A stretch of 64,000 bases of DNA from Kolteria novifilia (GCA_007748055.1 CP036279.1:620001-684000); one strand, 5' to 3'. Shown: positions 26,283 through 35,766, counted from the first letter of the stretch. Made by a program: numbers and translations. The notes: generated by a model not told the origin, from the sequence alone.

Positions 26283-26324
26283 CGACTTCCTTCCGGGGAA
26301 CACAAGAGGCAACGGTGTCGGGGC

Positions 26325-28055
26325 TTAGCCGACCGAAGCGGTGTCGGTCGGGACAATCTCTTCGATGATGGGAAAGCGGTCGAGGATCGACGAGTCGAGC
26401 AGCAGGCAGGGATGCTTGTAGTGATCCTCGCCCACGCCGCGACGCTTGATCTCCGCCTGGTCGTACTCGCGCCAACTCCCCTGGGGAATCACCACCAAAC
26501 GCGGGGGGCCGAGGTAGCGATCGGCCCGCTTGCCCTGGTACATGACGTTGTGATCGCACAGCCAACGATCGACGCTCGTCAGGAAGGTCGAGGCCTGTTC
26601 GCTGTTGGCGATGTCCTGTTGCTCGACCAGCAGCGCGTAGTAGGGGGGCGTCTGCTCGGACTCGGTCGGGGGGCGAACCGGGACCGCGGTGAATCCGGTG
26701 AGCGACATCCCCAACTGGTTCGCCGAATCGGCGACGGCGCGCACGAGGTGGAACTCCGAGAGCTTCTCCCCCTCCATGTCGGAGAACCGCTGTCCCTTGT
26801 TGAGGAACTCCAGCAGCGGCGTTTCGCCAATGAAGCCCGTGCAACGCATCAAGTCGTGAATGTCGTAGCGGTAGAGGCCGCACGAGGTCGTCAGCAGGAT
26901 GTAGTAGTCCTTGCCGACCTCCAGTTCGTGACCCTCGAGCACGGTGGGGTCGGAGGAGTCGATCTCCTCCTCGGGAACGAACTCGTAGTAGTGGCTGGCG
27001 ATCTCGAGTGCCCCCGAAGGGGTGCCGTCCTCGAGCGGGATCGTGAAGCGCCCCTCACTGCACAATAGACCGATGTCGCGGCAAGGCGTCTCGCCGTAGT
27101 ACTCGCCGATGCGTCGGGCGTAGGTCCCGACCGTTCCGCCGAGCCAGCACGCGACCAGCGAGAGATCCCAATAGTCCTTGGGATGGAGATGACCGGTGCG
27201 TTCGACGATCGCTTCGAGTTCGCGGGCTCGTTCGGGATTGGGGCCTTTGATCCGCGACCGCATCATCGATCGGATCGCGTCGGTCCAGGTGAACGCGTCG
27301 GAGAGCGTCCCGTCGTGGACGTCGCGAATGATCGTCTCGCGATGGCGATCGCCGAGTTGTGCGAAGTTAACCACCGTCGCGGGGGTCGCGGTAAGGAAGA
27401 GTCCGACCTTTTCGGGGATCGAAAGCCGCAGGCACGCGTAGTATTTCGCCTCGACGTCGTCGATGCCGTAGATTTCCGGGGGGACGCAGTACATCATCCT
27501 CAGCAGCGGGCTTTGCATGCGGGCGCTAAGGCCGCTGGCCATGCCGCAGGGGATGTTGGTCGGTGTCCGCCGCATGTCCCAATTGCCGGCGATGCCGGTG
27601 AGCTTGGAGTAGAAGAGCGGGTGGTGATCGAGAAAGGCCTTCACGCCCCAGATCTGCCAACCGGCGCGGTACTCGGCCATCCACGGTTTGGTGATTGGGA
27701 TCAGCTTCGGCGCATCGGTCGTGCCGCTGCTGAGGGTGTACATCAGCAGCTTTTCGTTGGAAGGGAACATCGCGCCGACGTTGCCTTCGGTCACCTGCTG
27801 GATGTACGGCTGATAGTAGTCGTACTGGGCGATGGGGATGTTGCGGCGGAAGTCCTCGAGCGTCTTGATGCCGCGAAAGTGATGATCGCGGCCGAACTGG
27901 CTGTCGGCGCAGCGTTCGATCTTCCGCCGCCAGAGTTCGCCTTGAACCCGACGCGCGGTTTCGAGTTGGCTTTCGAAGCGGCGCAGCTTTCGCTCGATTT
28001 GTGGAACGATCACCTTGCCGGCTAACGCCCGCAGGAAACCGACCATGGAGTTCAT
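26325..28055 (-). CDS. GH3 family acyl-adenylating enzyme (auxin-responsive promoter family)
   Basis: A 576-residue protein matching the GH3 fold of the ANL superfamily. The nucleotide-binding motif is LLMYTLSSGTTDAPKLIPIT, and other family marks are YRYDIHDLMRCTGFIG and LLEFLNKGQRFSDMEGEKLS. Plant GH3 enzymes link amino acids to hormone acids through an acyl-AMP intermediate; bacterial members are little studied. The neighbouring phosphodiesterase and flippase-like genes on the same strand suggest a pathway making or exporting a modified metabolite or lipid, which is inference. Confidence 0.85.
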   Translation of the reverse strand: MNSMVGFLRALAGKVIVPQIERKLRRFESQLETARRVQGELWRRKIERCADSQFGRDHHFRGIKTLEDFRRNIPIAQYDYYQPYIQQVTEGNVGAMFPSNEKLLMYTLSSGTTDAPKLIPITKPWMAEYRAGWQIWGVKAFLDHHPLFYSKLTGIAGNWDMRRTPTNIPCGMASGLSARMQSPLLRMMYCVPPEIYGIDDVEAKYYACLRLSIPEKVGLFLTATPATVVNFAQLGDRHRETIIRDVHDGTLSDAFTWTDAIRSMMRSRIKGPNPERARELEAIVERTGHLHPKDYWDLSLVACWLGGTVGTYARRIGEYYGETPCRDIGLLCSEGRFTIPLEDGTPSGALEIASHYYEFVPEEEIDSSDPTVLEGHELEVGKDYYILLTTSCGLYRYDIHDLMRCTGFIGETPLLEFLNKGQRFSDMEGEKLSEFHLVRAVADSANQLGMSLTGFTAVPVRPPTESEQTPPYYALLVEQQDIANSEQASTFLTSVDRWLCDHNVMYQGKRADRYLGPPRLVVIPQGSWREYDQAEIKRRGVGEDHYKHPCLLLDSSILDRFPIIEEIVPTDTASVG

Positions 28056-28603
28056 CTATCGCGCCTTTCTCGTTCTGACGTCACGTCGCCCGAGAAGCTG
28101 ACGCCGACGCGGGGAAGTTGGACGAGTCGCCTTTTCGGCCTTCTGTTCCACGGGCGGTTCCCTGTCGAGGGAGCTTCCGCGTCCGTTCGCGAAAGGGACG
28201 TTGACGAGAACGCTCGTCAGCGTCGGCGCGTCCGTTCGCGAGACCTTTCGGTGGAGGCACGTTCAGAGGAGACGCTTGAGGCGGTCGCGACGCGGCCCAC
28301 TGACTCAACGAGCGTCGCGACTTCCTCCATCACGATCGAAAAAGCATTGGGGGTATTTATGGAAATCGTCGCGGAAGGGACAACCGCGATGTCGGCGGTC
28401 GCGAGTGCTCGTGGGAGAGGTGAGGGTGGATCAGCGTTTCGGTTGGGTTGGGCTCGACTCACCATCGCTCTCCCGTCGAGGGGGCTTCCGGTGACTCGCT
28501 CGTGTTCAGTTCCAACTTGAAGTTGGTGTTTGGGCCCCCCGAACCCTTTGGCGCTGGCTGACCAGCAGCCAGTGGCACCTTGACCCTTCGATAGACCAGT
28601 GCG
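28056..28603. other. Intergenic region with short repeats
   Basis: There is no supported gene in these 548 bp. It holds a direct repeat of GCGTCCGTTCGCGA (28179-28192 and 28228-28241) with a hairpin between them (GACGTTGACGAG paired with CTCGTCAGCGTC, 28198-28225). It also contains repeat R1 copy b at 28508-28579. The first part is the likely promoter region of the GH3 operon. Confidence 0.5.
28508..28579 (-). repeat. Dispersed repeat R1, copy b
   Basis: On the minus strand this reads GGTGCCACTGGCTGCTGGTC ... AACTTCAAGTTGGAAC, like copies a and c. It lies 24 bp beyond the 3' end of the flippase-like gene. Confidence 0.7.
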
Positions 28604-29794
28604 CTAGCAGGCGGCTTTGTAGTTGACGATCGGCTCGGAGCCGGCGCCGTTTTCCTCGGTCAGGTTTCGCGGCACGGAGCCGTAGGAGAGCTCCTTGAAG
28701 GTCGGGACCGCGCCGGGCAGGCTCGCGACGAGCAGCATCAGCCGATAGAGGATGCAAAGGGCCAGGGCGCTCGACGGCGTCGCGCCGACTCCCTCCAGCG
28801 AGAAGAATTCCTGGAACTGGACCTCGAGCACGCCGAGGCCTCCGATCGCCGGGACCACCGCCCCGACCGTCAGGATCACCGGCAGGAAGATGAAGTAGTA
28901 GAAGACCGGCACCGCGAGCCCAAGCGATAGACCGACGCCGTAAACGCAGAGGATCGCCCAGATGTGGACGATCAGGCTGATGCCGATCGCCTTCGACAGC
29001 ACCGGCACGTGATCGCGGTAGTGAAAGACGCTGTGGTCGAGCTTGCGGATCTTGTCGTTGAATGGAAGCCGATTGACGATGTCCGAAACTCGCAGGAGCC
29101 GCCTCAGACGACCGCTGAAATAGACGATGCCCCCGACGAAGACGCCGAGCAACCCGAACCAGACGAACATCGACGGGACGCGCAGCTCGGGACGATCGCT
29201 GACCAGAAGGACCGTCACCGCGCCAACGATCAAGAGCGAGATGAGCCCAAGGACGCGATCCATCAAGACGGTCATGACGGCGGGAACTTGCTTGCCCGGC
29301 GAACGGCGATAGATGCACCATCCCTTGACGAGATCGCCGCCGGTCGAGCCGGGAAAAACGTTATTGGTCAGGATCCCCATCCAGGTGAGTCGGACGGCCT
29401 CCCAGTAGCCCGGATCGAGTTGGTGGGTTTGTAGGAGCCATTGCCAGCGGCGCGCGGTAAGGAAGATCACCATGGGGTAGAGCAGGATCACTCCGATCAG
29501 CCCCCACAGGTTCACGCCCCGCCAAAGGGTGATGAAGCCGGCGATGTAGGGAGCGTTGGGATCGGTATCGTGCATTTCCTTCGGGATTGGGTAGTCCTGG
29601 CCGTCGCTCGCCTTGAAGACGGGCGTTCCGTCGGGTCCATCGACCTTCCAGCCCCAGACGACTTCCCCATCAGGCAGCCGAAGTCGATCGCGCCAGGTGA
29701 TTTGGCTGACGACGTAGGCTACCGCTCCGACGGTGACCGCCGCGCGGACAACATTCCAAAGCAGACGTCGCGGCTTGCTGTTCTTCTCGGTCAA
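28604..29794 (-). CDS. Lysylphosphatidylglycerol synthase TM-family (UPF0104) flippase-like protein
   Basis: An approximately 396-residue inner-membrane protein with about eight TMs. The family is recognisable from LMGILTNNVFPGSTGGDLVK-like residues (here MGILTNNVFPGSTGGDLVKG) and PAIGGLGVLEVQFQEFF. These proteins correspond to the flippase half of MprF and to YbhN/AglD-like lipid transport partners. The preferred start is a TTG at 29794, five bases after AGGAAG; another TTG at 29836 has GGAG upstream and would add 14 residues. Substrate unknown. Confidence 0.78.
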   Translation of the reverse strand: MTEKNSKPRRLLWNVVRAAVTVGAVAYVVSQITWRDRLRLPDGEVVWGWKVDGPDGTPVFKASDGQDYPIPKEMHDTDPNAPYIAGFITLWRGVNLWGLIGVILLYPMVIFLTARRWQWLLQTHQLDPGYWEAVRLTWMGILTNNVFPGSTGGDLVKGWCIYRRSPGKQVPAVMTVLMDRVLGLISLLIVGAVTVLLVSDRPELRVPSMFVWFGLLGVFVGGIVYFSGRLRRLLRVSDIVNRLPFNDKIRKLDHSVFHYRDHVPVLSKAIGISLIVHIWAILCVYGVGLSLGLAVPVFYYFIFLPVILTVGAVVPAIGGLGVLEVQFQEFFSLEGVGATPSSALALCILYRLMLLVASLPGAVPTFKELSYGSVPRNLTEENGAGSEPIVNYKAAC

Positions 29795-29997
29795 CGTCTC
29801 TTCCTCTGACTTGATCCGGTCACATTCTCGCGGCAATGCCGCTCCAGGCGTCTATAACCCTGCAAAAGTGACCACACAAGATCAACCGATGCTCGCGGAG
29901 GCAAGCAACTGGGGGGACTGGGCCAACCACGGCGGAGTCGCCCCTTTGCGCAACGCGTTCAAGCGGGGTGAAGTACGACCAGACCAAAGGCTAACAC

Positions 29998-30990
29998 ATG
30001 CAATTCGATGTCGCCATCGTCGGGGCGGGGCCCCTCGGGCTGCTGACGGCGCTGGAAGTCAAACGCAAGGGGCTTTCCTTCATCCAATTCGACAAGGGGT
30101 GCATCGGTCGGACGATCGAATGGTTCCCGCGGGGCATGCAGTTTTACAGCTCGTCGCGGAACCTCGAGCTGGCGGGCTTTTGTCTGCAAAGTCGCGGGCC
30201 CAAGCCGACGAGGGAGGAGTACCTGAGCTACTTGCGGGCCTTTGTGCGCTATCACGAACTGGAGATCCACGACTACCACGCCGTCGAGCGGATCGAGGGG
30301 GCGAAAGGCGATTTCACCCTCCACACGACCAACCGGGGCAAGGCGTCGGCCCATCGGGCGCGGGCGGTCGTCCTCGCGACCGGATCGACGGAGGTGCCGC
30401 GCCGGCTCGGCGTTCCGGGGGAAGACTTGCCGCACGTCAGTGCGTTCTATCGCGATCCACACCCCTACTTCGGGCAGCGGGTGGTGATCGTCGGGGCCCG
30501 CAACAGCGCCTGCGACGCGGCGATTCAATTGACGCATCTCGGGGCGATGGTGACGATGGTCCATCGCCGTGAAGAGATCCAGACGCGTTACCTCAAGTAC
30601 TGGATTCACCCGGAACTGACCGGGATGATCCGGCGAGGCCGCATTGCGACGCGTCTGGGGGCGAAGGTGACGCGAATTGAGCCCGATTTTGTCGAAATTG
30701 AGTCGAAATCGGGCGAACGTGGACAGATTGAGGCCGATTTTGTGCTCAAACTGATCGGATACGAGCCCGATCGCGGCCTGATCGAGCAGCTCGGTCTGGA
30801 GACGGAATCGGACCGGCGGCAGCCCAAGGTCGACCCTCAAACATTCGAGTCGAGTGTTCCGGGCATCCACTGCGCGGGGACGATCGTCGGCGGCGCCCAG
30901 AACCCGTACCGGGTCTTCATCGAGAACGCCCTGCATCATGGAGCGGCGATCGCCAACTACCTTGTCGGAGCGTCGTCGTCGGGGTCGTGA
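29998..30990 (+). CDS. YpdA-family FAD/NAD(P)-dependent disulfide reductase-like protein
   Basis: A 330-residue flavoprotein with an N-terminal FAD motif (VAIVGAGPLGLLTALE) and a second dinucleotide motif (VVIVGARNSACDAAIQL). The closing segment GIHCAGTIVGGAQNPYRVFI and the pattern YLSYLRAFVRYHEL match YpdA, the proposed bacillithiol-disulfide reductase of Firmicutes. The CxxC pair of thioredoxin reductases is absent, as in YpdA. Whether this organism makes bacillithiol cannot be seen here. It is divergent from the flippase-like gene and upstream of the RNase P RNA. Confidence 0.78.
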   Translation: MQFDVAIVGAGPLGLLTALEVKRKGLSFIQFDKGCIGRTIEWFPRGMQFYSSSRNLELAGFCLQSRGPKPTREEYLSYLRAFVRYHELEIHDYHAVERIEGAKGDFTLHTTNRGKASAHRARAVVLATGSTEVPRRLGVPGEDLPHVSAFYRDPHPYFGQRVVIVGARNSACDAAIQLTHLGAMVTMVHRREEIQTRYLKYWIHPELTGMIRRGRIATRLGAKVTRIEPDFVEIESKSGERGQIEADFVLKLIGYEPDRGLIEQLGLETESDRRQPKVDPQTFESSVPGIHCAGTIVGGAQNPYRVFIENALHHGAAIANYLVGASSSGS

Positions 30991-31038
30991 CGGCGGCGGT
31001 GTCGTCTCGGAAGCGCTGACTGACGGGGCGTCACCACT

Positions 31039-31067
31039 GAACCAAGGGGGCGGGCGTTGTGTATACT
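31039..31067 (+). promoter_or_regulatory. Promoter of the RNase P RNA gene
   Basis: A clear -10 TATACT at 31062-31067 lies 7 bp before the predicted 5' end of the RNA. The -35 region at the right distance (GAACCA, 31039-31044) is weak. Confidence 0.6.
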
Positions 31068-31074
31068 GCCTGCT

Positions 31075-31432
31075 GGGGAGTCGGCTAGACGGTCGCTCGT
31101 CCGCTTCGGCGGGCGGGAGGAAAGTCCGGGCTCCACAGGACACGGTGGTGGGTAACGCCCACCGTCCGCGAGGACAGGGAAAGTGCCACAGAAAACAAAC
31201 CGCCCCAACGTTTCGGCGGAAGGGTAAGGGTGAAAAGGTGCGGTAAGAGCGCACCGCGGTCCAGGTGACTGGACTGGCAGGGTAAACCCCACCGGGAGCA
31301 AGGCCAAATATGGGAGCAGGACTCGTCCGGTCCGCGATCGACTCCCGGGTAGGCCGCGTCGACGTCGTCGGCAACGGCGACGCCAGAGAAATGACCGTCC
31401 ACGACAGAACCCGGCTTATCGGCCGGCTTCCC
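31075..31432 (+). ncRNA. rnpB: RNase P RNA, bacterial class A
   Basis: The catalytic RNA that trims the 5' leader of pre-tRNAs. The universal 5' core GAGGAAAGTCCGGGCTCCAC lies near 31109-31128, and the universal 3' core ACAGAACCCGGCTTATCGGC near 31403-31422; these form helix P4. The first bases GGGGAGTCGGCT pair with GGCCGGCTTCCC at the end (P1). The loop with GGGTAAACCCCACCGGGAGC is also present. A T-rich run (CCTTTGTTTTC) follows the P1 strand and overlaps the start of the next transcribed region. Confidence 0.97.
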
Positions 31433-31457
31433 TTTGTTTTCTCATGAGCCGAGGCCG

Positions 31458-32345
31458 ATGCCCCAGACCGACGAACTCCTGAGTCCCGATTTCATCCGAA
31501 GGCTGGAACGGCTCGAACTCGTGTCGCGCCGTCTGCTTGCCGGGCGGCTCAAGGGGGAACGTCGTTCCAAACGCCGCGGGACGAGTCACGAGTTCGCCGA
31601 CCATCGCCCCTACGTGATGGGGGACGATCTTCGCTTCATCGACTGGAACATCCTCGTTCGGCTCGACCGACTCTTCATCAAGCTCTTCGAGGAGGAAGAA
31701 GACCTCCACGTCTTCATTCTCATCGACGCCAGCGGCTCGATGGACTTCGGGGAGCCGAGCAAATTGCAGTTCGCAAGCAAGGTCGCGGCGGCGCTCGCCT
31801 TCATCGGGCTGACGCACCATGACCGTTTGTCAGTGATTCCCTTCGGGGACGATCTCGGTCCCCCGATGCCGGCGGCGCGCGGACGGCAGTCCTTCCTGCG
31901 GGTGAGGGAGTTTCTCTCTGGGATCGAGGCCAAGGGGGGCGGCGATTTGACCGCCTCGATGCGGACCTTCATGAGTCGGCATCAGCGGCCCGGCCTGGTC
32001 GTCTTGATCTCCGACTTGCTCGACAAGGAGGGCTACGACCAGGCCCTTCGCTACTTGCTCGCCCGGCAAATGGACATCCAGGTGATCCACGTCCTCTCCG
32101 TCGAGGAGATCGACCCGCCGGTGACGGGGGATTTGCGATTGGTCGATTGCGAGGATGGCGACATGGCGGAGATCACCGTCACCGCTCCGCTTCTAAATCG
32201 CTACCGCGCCGAGGTCGGCGCCTTCCGCGAGGGGGCCAAGGAGTTTTGCGGCCAGCGTGGGATGGGCTATCTCGCCGCGACCAACCAGACCGACTTCGAG
32301 GGCATGGTCCTCAGCTACTTCCGCCGCACCGGCCTGATCAAATAG
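31458..32345 (+). CDS. DUF58 domain protein with vWA fold
   Basis: A 295-residue cytosolic protein. It has the DUF58 signature GTSHEFADHRPYVMGDDLRF followed by IDWN, and a vWA MIDAS-like motif in HVFILIDASGSMDFGEPSKL. The ATG at 31458 has GAGG upstream and gives the common MPQTDELLSPDFIRRLERLE start. DUF58 proteins normally work with a MoxR AAA ATPase; none is adjacent here. It lies right after the RNase P RNA. Confidence 0.85.
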   Translation: MPQTDELLSPDFIRRLERLELVSRRLLAGRLKGERRSKRRGTSHEFADHRPYVMGDDLRFIDWNILVRLDRLFIKLFEEEEDLHVFILIDASGSMDFGEPSKLQFASKVAAALAFIGLTHHDRLSVIPFGDDLGPPMPAARGRQSFLRVREFLSGIEAKGGGDLTASMRTFMSRHQRPGLVVLISDLLDKEGYDQALRYLLARQMDIQVIHVLSVEEIDPPVTGDLRLVDCEDGDMAEITVTAPLLNRYRAEVGAFREGAKEFCGQRGMGYLAATNQTDFEGMVLSYFRRTGLIK

Positions 32346-32374
32346 AGCGTAAGACTGCTCTTCATCCTTTTCTG

Positions 32375-32640
32375 GGTGCCAGCCATGCTCCACGCTTGCG
32401 TGGGCATGCAAAGAGGTCCACGCTTGCGTGGGCATGCAAAGAGGTCCACGCTTGCGTGGGCATGCAAAGAGGTCCACGCTTGCGTGGGCATGCAAAGAGG
32501 TTCACGCTTGCGTGGGCATGCAAAGAGGTTCACGCTTGCGTGGGCATGCAAAGAGGTTCACGCTTGCGTGGGCATGCGGGGAAGACCCGGTTGGCCGGAG
32601 GCACGCATCGTTCCGTAATGAGTCAACGAACCTTGTTGCG
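32375..32640 (-). repeat. Hairpin-array element, copy B (reverse orientation)
   Basis: Seven head-to-tail units of 28 bp start at 32390, 32418, 32446, 32474, 32502, 32530 and 32558. Each holds the palindrome CCACGCTTGCGTGG (first base T in the last three) followed by GCATGCAAAGAGG. The flanks resemble, in reverse, those of copies A1-A3: GGGTGCCAGCCATG on the left and GAGTCAACGAACCTTG on the right. It lies directly after the DUF58 gene. Units are contiguous, so this is not a CRISPR array. Confidence 0.8.
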
Positions 32641-32708
32641 CAAAACGTTCTCTTGAAGGGAGAAGACATCAGGACGATGCCTCGCCCCTCTCCGTCGGAT
32701 CGTTTCCC

Positions 32709-33305
32709 ATGAACGTCAACAAGCACTTAGCCTCGACCCACCCTCCACGATCCATTGCAGCACTCCGCGCGATCCTCGCGGAGCTTCAAGCGGACTGCCG
32801 CTACCAAGAGAATCTCGATTGGGGCGAGCCGCGATCGGGGCACCCGGAAGGATCGATCCGTCAGCACCTCGACGAACTGCAGCGAAACCTCGACCAGCTT
32901 CGGCCAAGAGTCAGCGACGGCCACTACTGGAAACTCAGGATCCTGATCCATGTTCACGACAGCTTCAAGCCGGACGCCAAGCCTGGGGTTTCGATCGAGG
33001 ACCCGCGTAGCCACGCTTCGTTGGCCCGCGCCTTTCTCGCCGAGTATTGCGTCGATGCCGATCTCTTGGCGATGGTGCAGTATCACGATGAGCCCTACGC
33101 CCTCTGGCGAAAGTCGGGCGGTGCCGGCTGCGACGAGAAGCGTCTCGCGAGGCTGATCGAGCGCATCGACGACTGGGATCTCTATTCGGCGTTCCTGATC
33201 ATCGACGGTTGCGCCGAGGGCAAGAGCCGGGAGCCGCTCGTGTGGTTCTTCCGGCAGATCGCGGGGAGAGTCGACACGAAATTTGGGACTGAAGACATCC
33301 TCTGA
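32709..33305 (+). CDS. HD-domain-like protein
   Basis: A 198-residue protein. It has a histidine in GHPEGSIRQHL, an HD doublet in ILIHVHDSFKPD, and later His/Asp residues (SHASLARAFL, MVQYHDEPYAL), the order seen in HD-superfamily metal phosphohydrolases. The C-terminal part (DDWDLYSAFLIIDGCAEGKS) fits this helical family. The ribosome site is weak. The substrate is unknown. It lies between repeat copy B and the convergent sensor kinase. Confidence 0.6.
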   Translation: MNVNKHLASTHPPRSIAALRAILAELQADCRYQENLDWGEPRSGHPEGSIRQHLDELQRNLDQLRPRVSDGHYWKLRILIHVHDSFKPDAKPGVSIEDPRSHASLARAFLAEYCVDADLLAMVQYHDEPYALWRKSGGAGCDEKRLARLIERIDDWDLYSAFLIIDGCAEGKSREPLVWFFRQIAGRVDTKFGTEDIL

Positions 33306-33326
33306 GAGAGAAGGAACCGACGCCCC

Positions 33327-35693
33327 CTACGCGAACCGTTCGTGGGTGACGCGTTGGATCAACCGAAGGAGAAGGACGAGGGCGACGATGCCGACGACCA
33401 CCGCGCCGGCGGCGGAGTAGAGGATCGACGCGAAGCGGTTCTGTTGCGCTTCGGTCAAGGTCTTGTAGGGCTCGAGAACCACGAGGATCACCGACTCGTC
33501 GTTGTGCCACTCGGGGATCGGCACGCGGGCGCCGTAGGCGATCAGCGAGTCCTTGGGGGAATAGGGGACCGGGACAGTTTGGTATTCCGTGCTCGGAATC
33601 GCCAGCGAGCTAAGTTCCGGAATGATGTCGGTCAAGGGTTCAAATTTCGTCAGCGGCACCGGCAACGCGTCGCGGGCTTGCTTCGTCGCGTAGATCACGA
33701 TCCCCAGGCTGTCGGCGACGATCAGCGGCAGGTCCAAGATCTTCTCGTCGAGCCGCAGCAGGCTGTCGACGATGCGGTTGGCCGGGTCGATCTCGATCAG
33801 GGCGACCCCCAGCAGCTTGTCTTGATCGTAGACCGGCGTGGTGGCGATCAACCGCCGCTCTTGCTCGGCACCGGGATGCTCGTCGATGGCCTCGATGTGG
33901 GTGACGCGCACCTCCCCCGGTGGCAATAGTAGCGTGGCCGCGACGGCCCGGATTTCCGCCGACGTCTCTAGATCCTGATTCAGGTGGACCGTCGTGTTCG
34001 GGTCGTCGGGCGAGGTGAGCCGCACCGCGATCCTCGCAATCATCGGCTTGTCTTTGGCGATGAGCGCCACCTTGGTCCGAGAGCCCCCCTGGCGCAGAAA
34101 GGCCTCGAGCACTTGCGCGAGGTTTGATTGATCGAGCTTGTTGTCGCCCAATTCGCCCTTGAGGTCGGCGCGCACCGAGGGAAGTAGACTCAGCAGACGA
34201 TTGTTGTCGACCAGGTCGACGGCGCTGTTGTGGATCACGACATGGAGCGTGCGGATGGTCGAGGCGAAGTCCTGGAGCTTCGAATCGGTGAGGCTGTTCC
34301 GGCCGGCGGTGTTGTAGCCGAGAAAGAGCGTGACGACGAGCACGAGCCCCATCAACGTCGCGCTGACGACCGTCGAGACCGTGCGGTTGCGAAGCACCAA
34401 TCGCGCCAAGCGATGCAGAATGTCCTCGCGGCAGGCGGCGATCGACTCGCCCAATTGCCAGCGCTTCAGATCGTCGGCGAACTCGCCGGCCGACGGATAG
34501 CGCTCGTCGGGATCGAACGCCATCGCCTTCTCGCAGATGGCGCTGAGACGTTTCGGCACGCCGCGACGACGGACGCGCGGATGATCGGTCGGTTCGCTGG
34601 CGACACGAGGGTAGAAGGTTTGGCGGTCTTCCACCTCGCGACGGCGATGCGGCGGCTGCCCCGTGAGGATCTCGTAAAGGATCGTCCCGAGCCCGTAGAC
34701 ATCGCTGCGATGATCCGCTTGGTCGCCGCGGGCCTGCTCGGGCGGAATGTACGCCGGGGTCCCGAGCTTCGAGTCGGGGGAGGTCAATTCGAGCCAGCTT
34801 TCGGTACCGGTCGACGACTGGGGGAGCACGTCGTCGGTCTCCTCGGCGGACTTGGCCAACCCCCAGTCGATGAGGATCACTTCGCCGAACTCGCCGATCA
34901 TGACGTTGCTCGGCTTGATGTCCCGATGGATCACTCCGACCGAATGGGCATACTCGACCGCGTGGCAGACCGAGATCAGCGCCGAGAGGCACTGGTCGAA
35001 GAGCGTGGCGAGCGGTTCGCCGGCGCTACGGCGCTGGTGGAGTTCGGTGATGAGCTCGTGGAGGGTGCGTCCACCGATCAGCGGCATGACGATGAAGGGG
35101 GAGCCGGTCTTGCTATCGTCGCCGACTTGGTAGACGGTGAGGATGTTCGGGTGCTGGAGTCGGCCGGTCAAGCGGGCTTCGCGGAAGAAGCGGCGCCGAT
35201 GCGGTTCGGAATCGACGATCCGCTCGGAGAGGGCCTTGACCGCGACGTCGCGTCCCAAGGGCCATTCCTGGGCATGCCACACGCGCCCCAGCCCCCCTTG
35301 GCCGATGACGTCGATCAATTCGTAGTAGCCGCTGGGAAGGAAACAGCGCGATTCGCCGTTGGTCGATCCCACCAGGTAGGCCCGGACCACGTCGTCCTTC
35401 AGCCCCGGGAGGACCTTCGCGATCACGAGTGTCGCGTACTGGCCGAGCGAGAGTTCGCGCCGTTGGCGTTCGCGCTCGATGTCACCGCGGAGTCGGTCGA
35501 GCTGCTCGGCGGTATAGACGCCTTCCTCGATCAGGAAGTGGGCGAGCCCTTCGCCGCTGCACTTGGGCAAGATGCCCGCGAGGCGTTCCTCGTCGAGTCG
35601 TCCGATTTGCACCGCCAGTGCGGCGATTAACCGATCGAAGACCCAGACGCTGCCGCTCGTGGAGAAACCGCTACTACTTGACGAGAGCGACAT
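33327..35693 (-). CDS. Transmembrane Ser/Thr kinase with Cache-like sensor domain
   Basis: A 788-residue kinase with an AAGGAGG ribosome site. The kinase domain (about residues 120-400) has IGQGGLGRVW, the lysine in DVAVKAL, HRDIKPSNVM, DWG in place of DFG, and GTPAYIPPEQA. A TM follows at about 445-467, then an extracytoplasmic region of about 290 residues that resembles a double Cache sensor (ATTPVYDQDKLLGVALIEID, LPLIVADSLGIVIYATKQ), and a second TM near the C terminus (AAGAVVVGIVALVLLLRLI). A small molecule outside the cytoplasm would thus control kinase activity. It is the last gene of a same-strand run after the VgrG module, separated by 183 bp. Confidence 0.87.
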   Translation of the reverse strand: MSLSSSSSGFSTSGSVWVFDRLIAALAVQIGRLDEERLAGILPKCSGEGLAHFLIEEGVYTAEQLDRLRGDIERERQRRELSLGQYATLVIAKVLPGLKDDVVRAYLVGSTNGESRCFLPSGYYELIDVIGQGGLGRVWHAQEWPLGRDVAVKALSERIVDSEPHRRRFFREARLTGRLQHPNILTVYQVGDDSKTGSPFIVMPLIGGRTLHELITELHQRRSAGEPLATLFDQCLSALISVCHAVEYAHSVGVIHRDIKPSNVMIGEFGEVILIDWGLAKSAEETDDVLPQSSTGTESWLELTSPDSKLGTPAYIPPEQARGDQADHRSDVYGLGTILYEILTGQPPHRRREVEDRQTFYPRVASEPTDHPRVRRRGVPKRLSAICEKAMAFDPDERYPSAGEFADDLKRWQLGESIAACREDILHRLARLVLRNRTVSTVVSATLMGLVLVVTLFLGYNTAGRNSLTDSKLQDFASTIRTLHVVIHNSAVDLVDNNRLLSLLPSVRADLKGELGDNKLDQSNLAQVLEAFLRQGGSRTKVALIAKDKPMIARIAVRLTSPDDPNTTVHLNQDLETSAEIRAVAATLLLPPGEVRVTHIEAIDEHPGAEQERRLIATTPVYDQDKLLGVALIEIDPANRIVDSLLRLDEKILDLPLIVADSLGIVIYATKQARDALPVPLTKFEPLTDIIPELSSLAIPSTEYQTVPVPYSPKDSLIAYGARVPIPEWHNDESVILVVLEPYKTLTEAQQNRFASILYSAAGAVVVGIVALVLLLRLIQRVTHERFA

Positions 35694-35711
35694 GCCGGCC
35701 TCCTTGCGATC

Positions 35712-35766
35712 GTGCAGACCGTTGAACGATTCGATGCCGACGGCGAACGGTCCTCTCGACCTTTCT
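35712..35766 (+). repeat. Dispersed repeat R2, internal fragment
   Basis: It contains GCAGACCGTTGAACGATTCG and GACGGCGAACGGTCCTCTCG, matching the interior of R2 at 41636-41695 (reverse) and 56741-56790. It lies between the coiled-coil gene and the kinase start. The following part to 35876 includes a CTACGGATTC motif like those at 56861-56996. Confidence 0.55.

Noticed and set aside
32390-32580. Possible CRISPR array (regular 28-bp repeats)
   Set aside because: Units are contiguous with no spacers, are themselves palindromic, and no cas gene is present. The same holds for the 30-bp arrays at 41057-41290 and 56109-56255.
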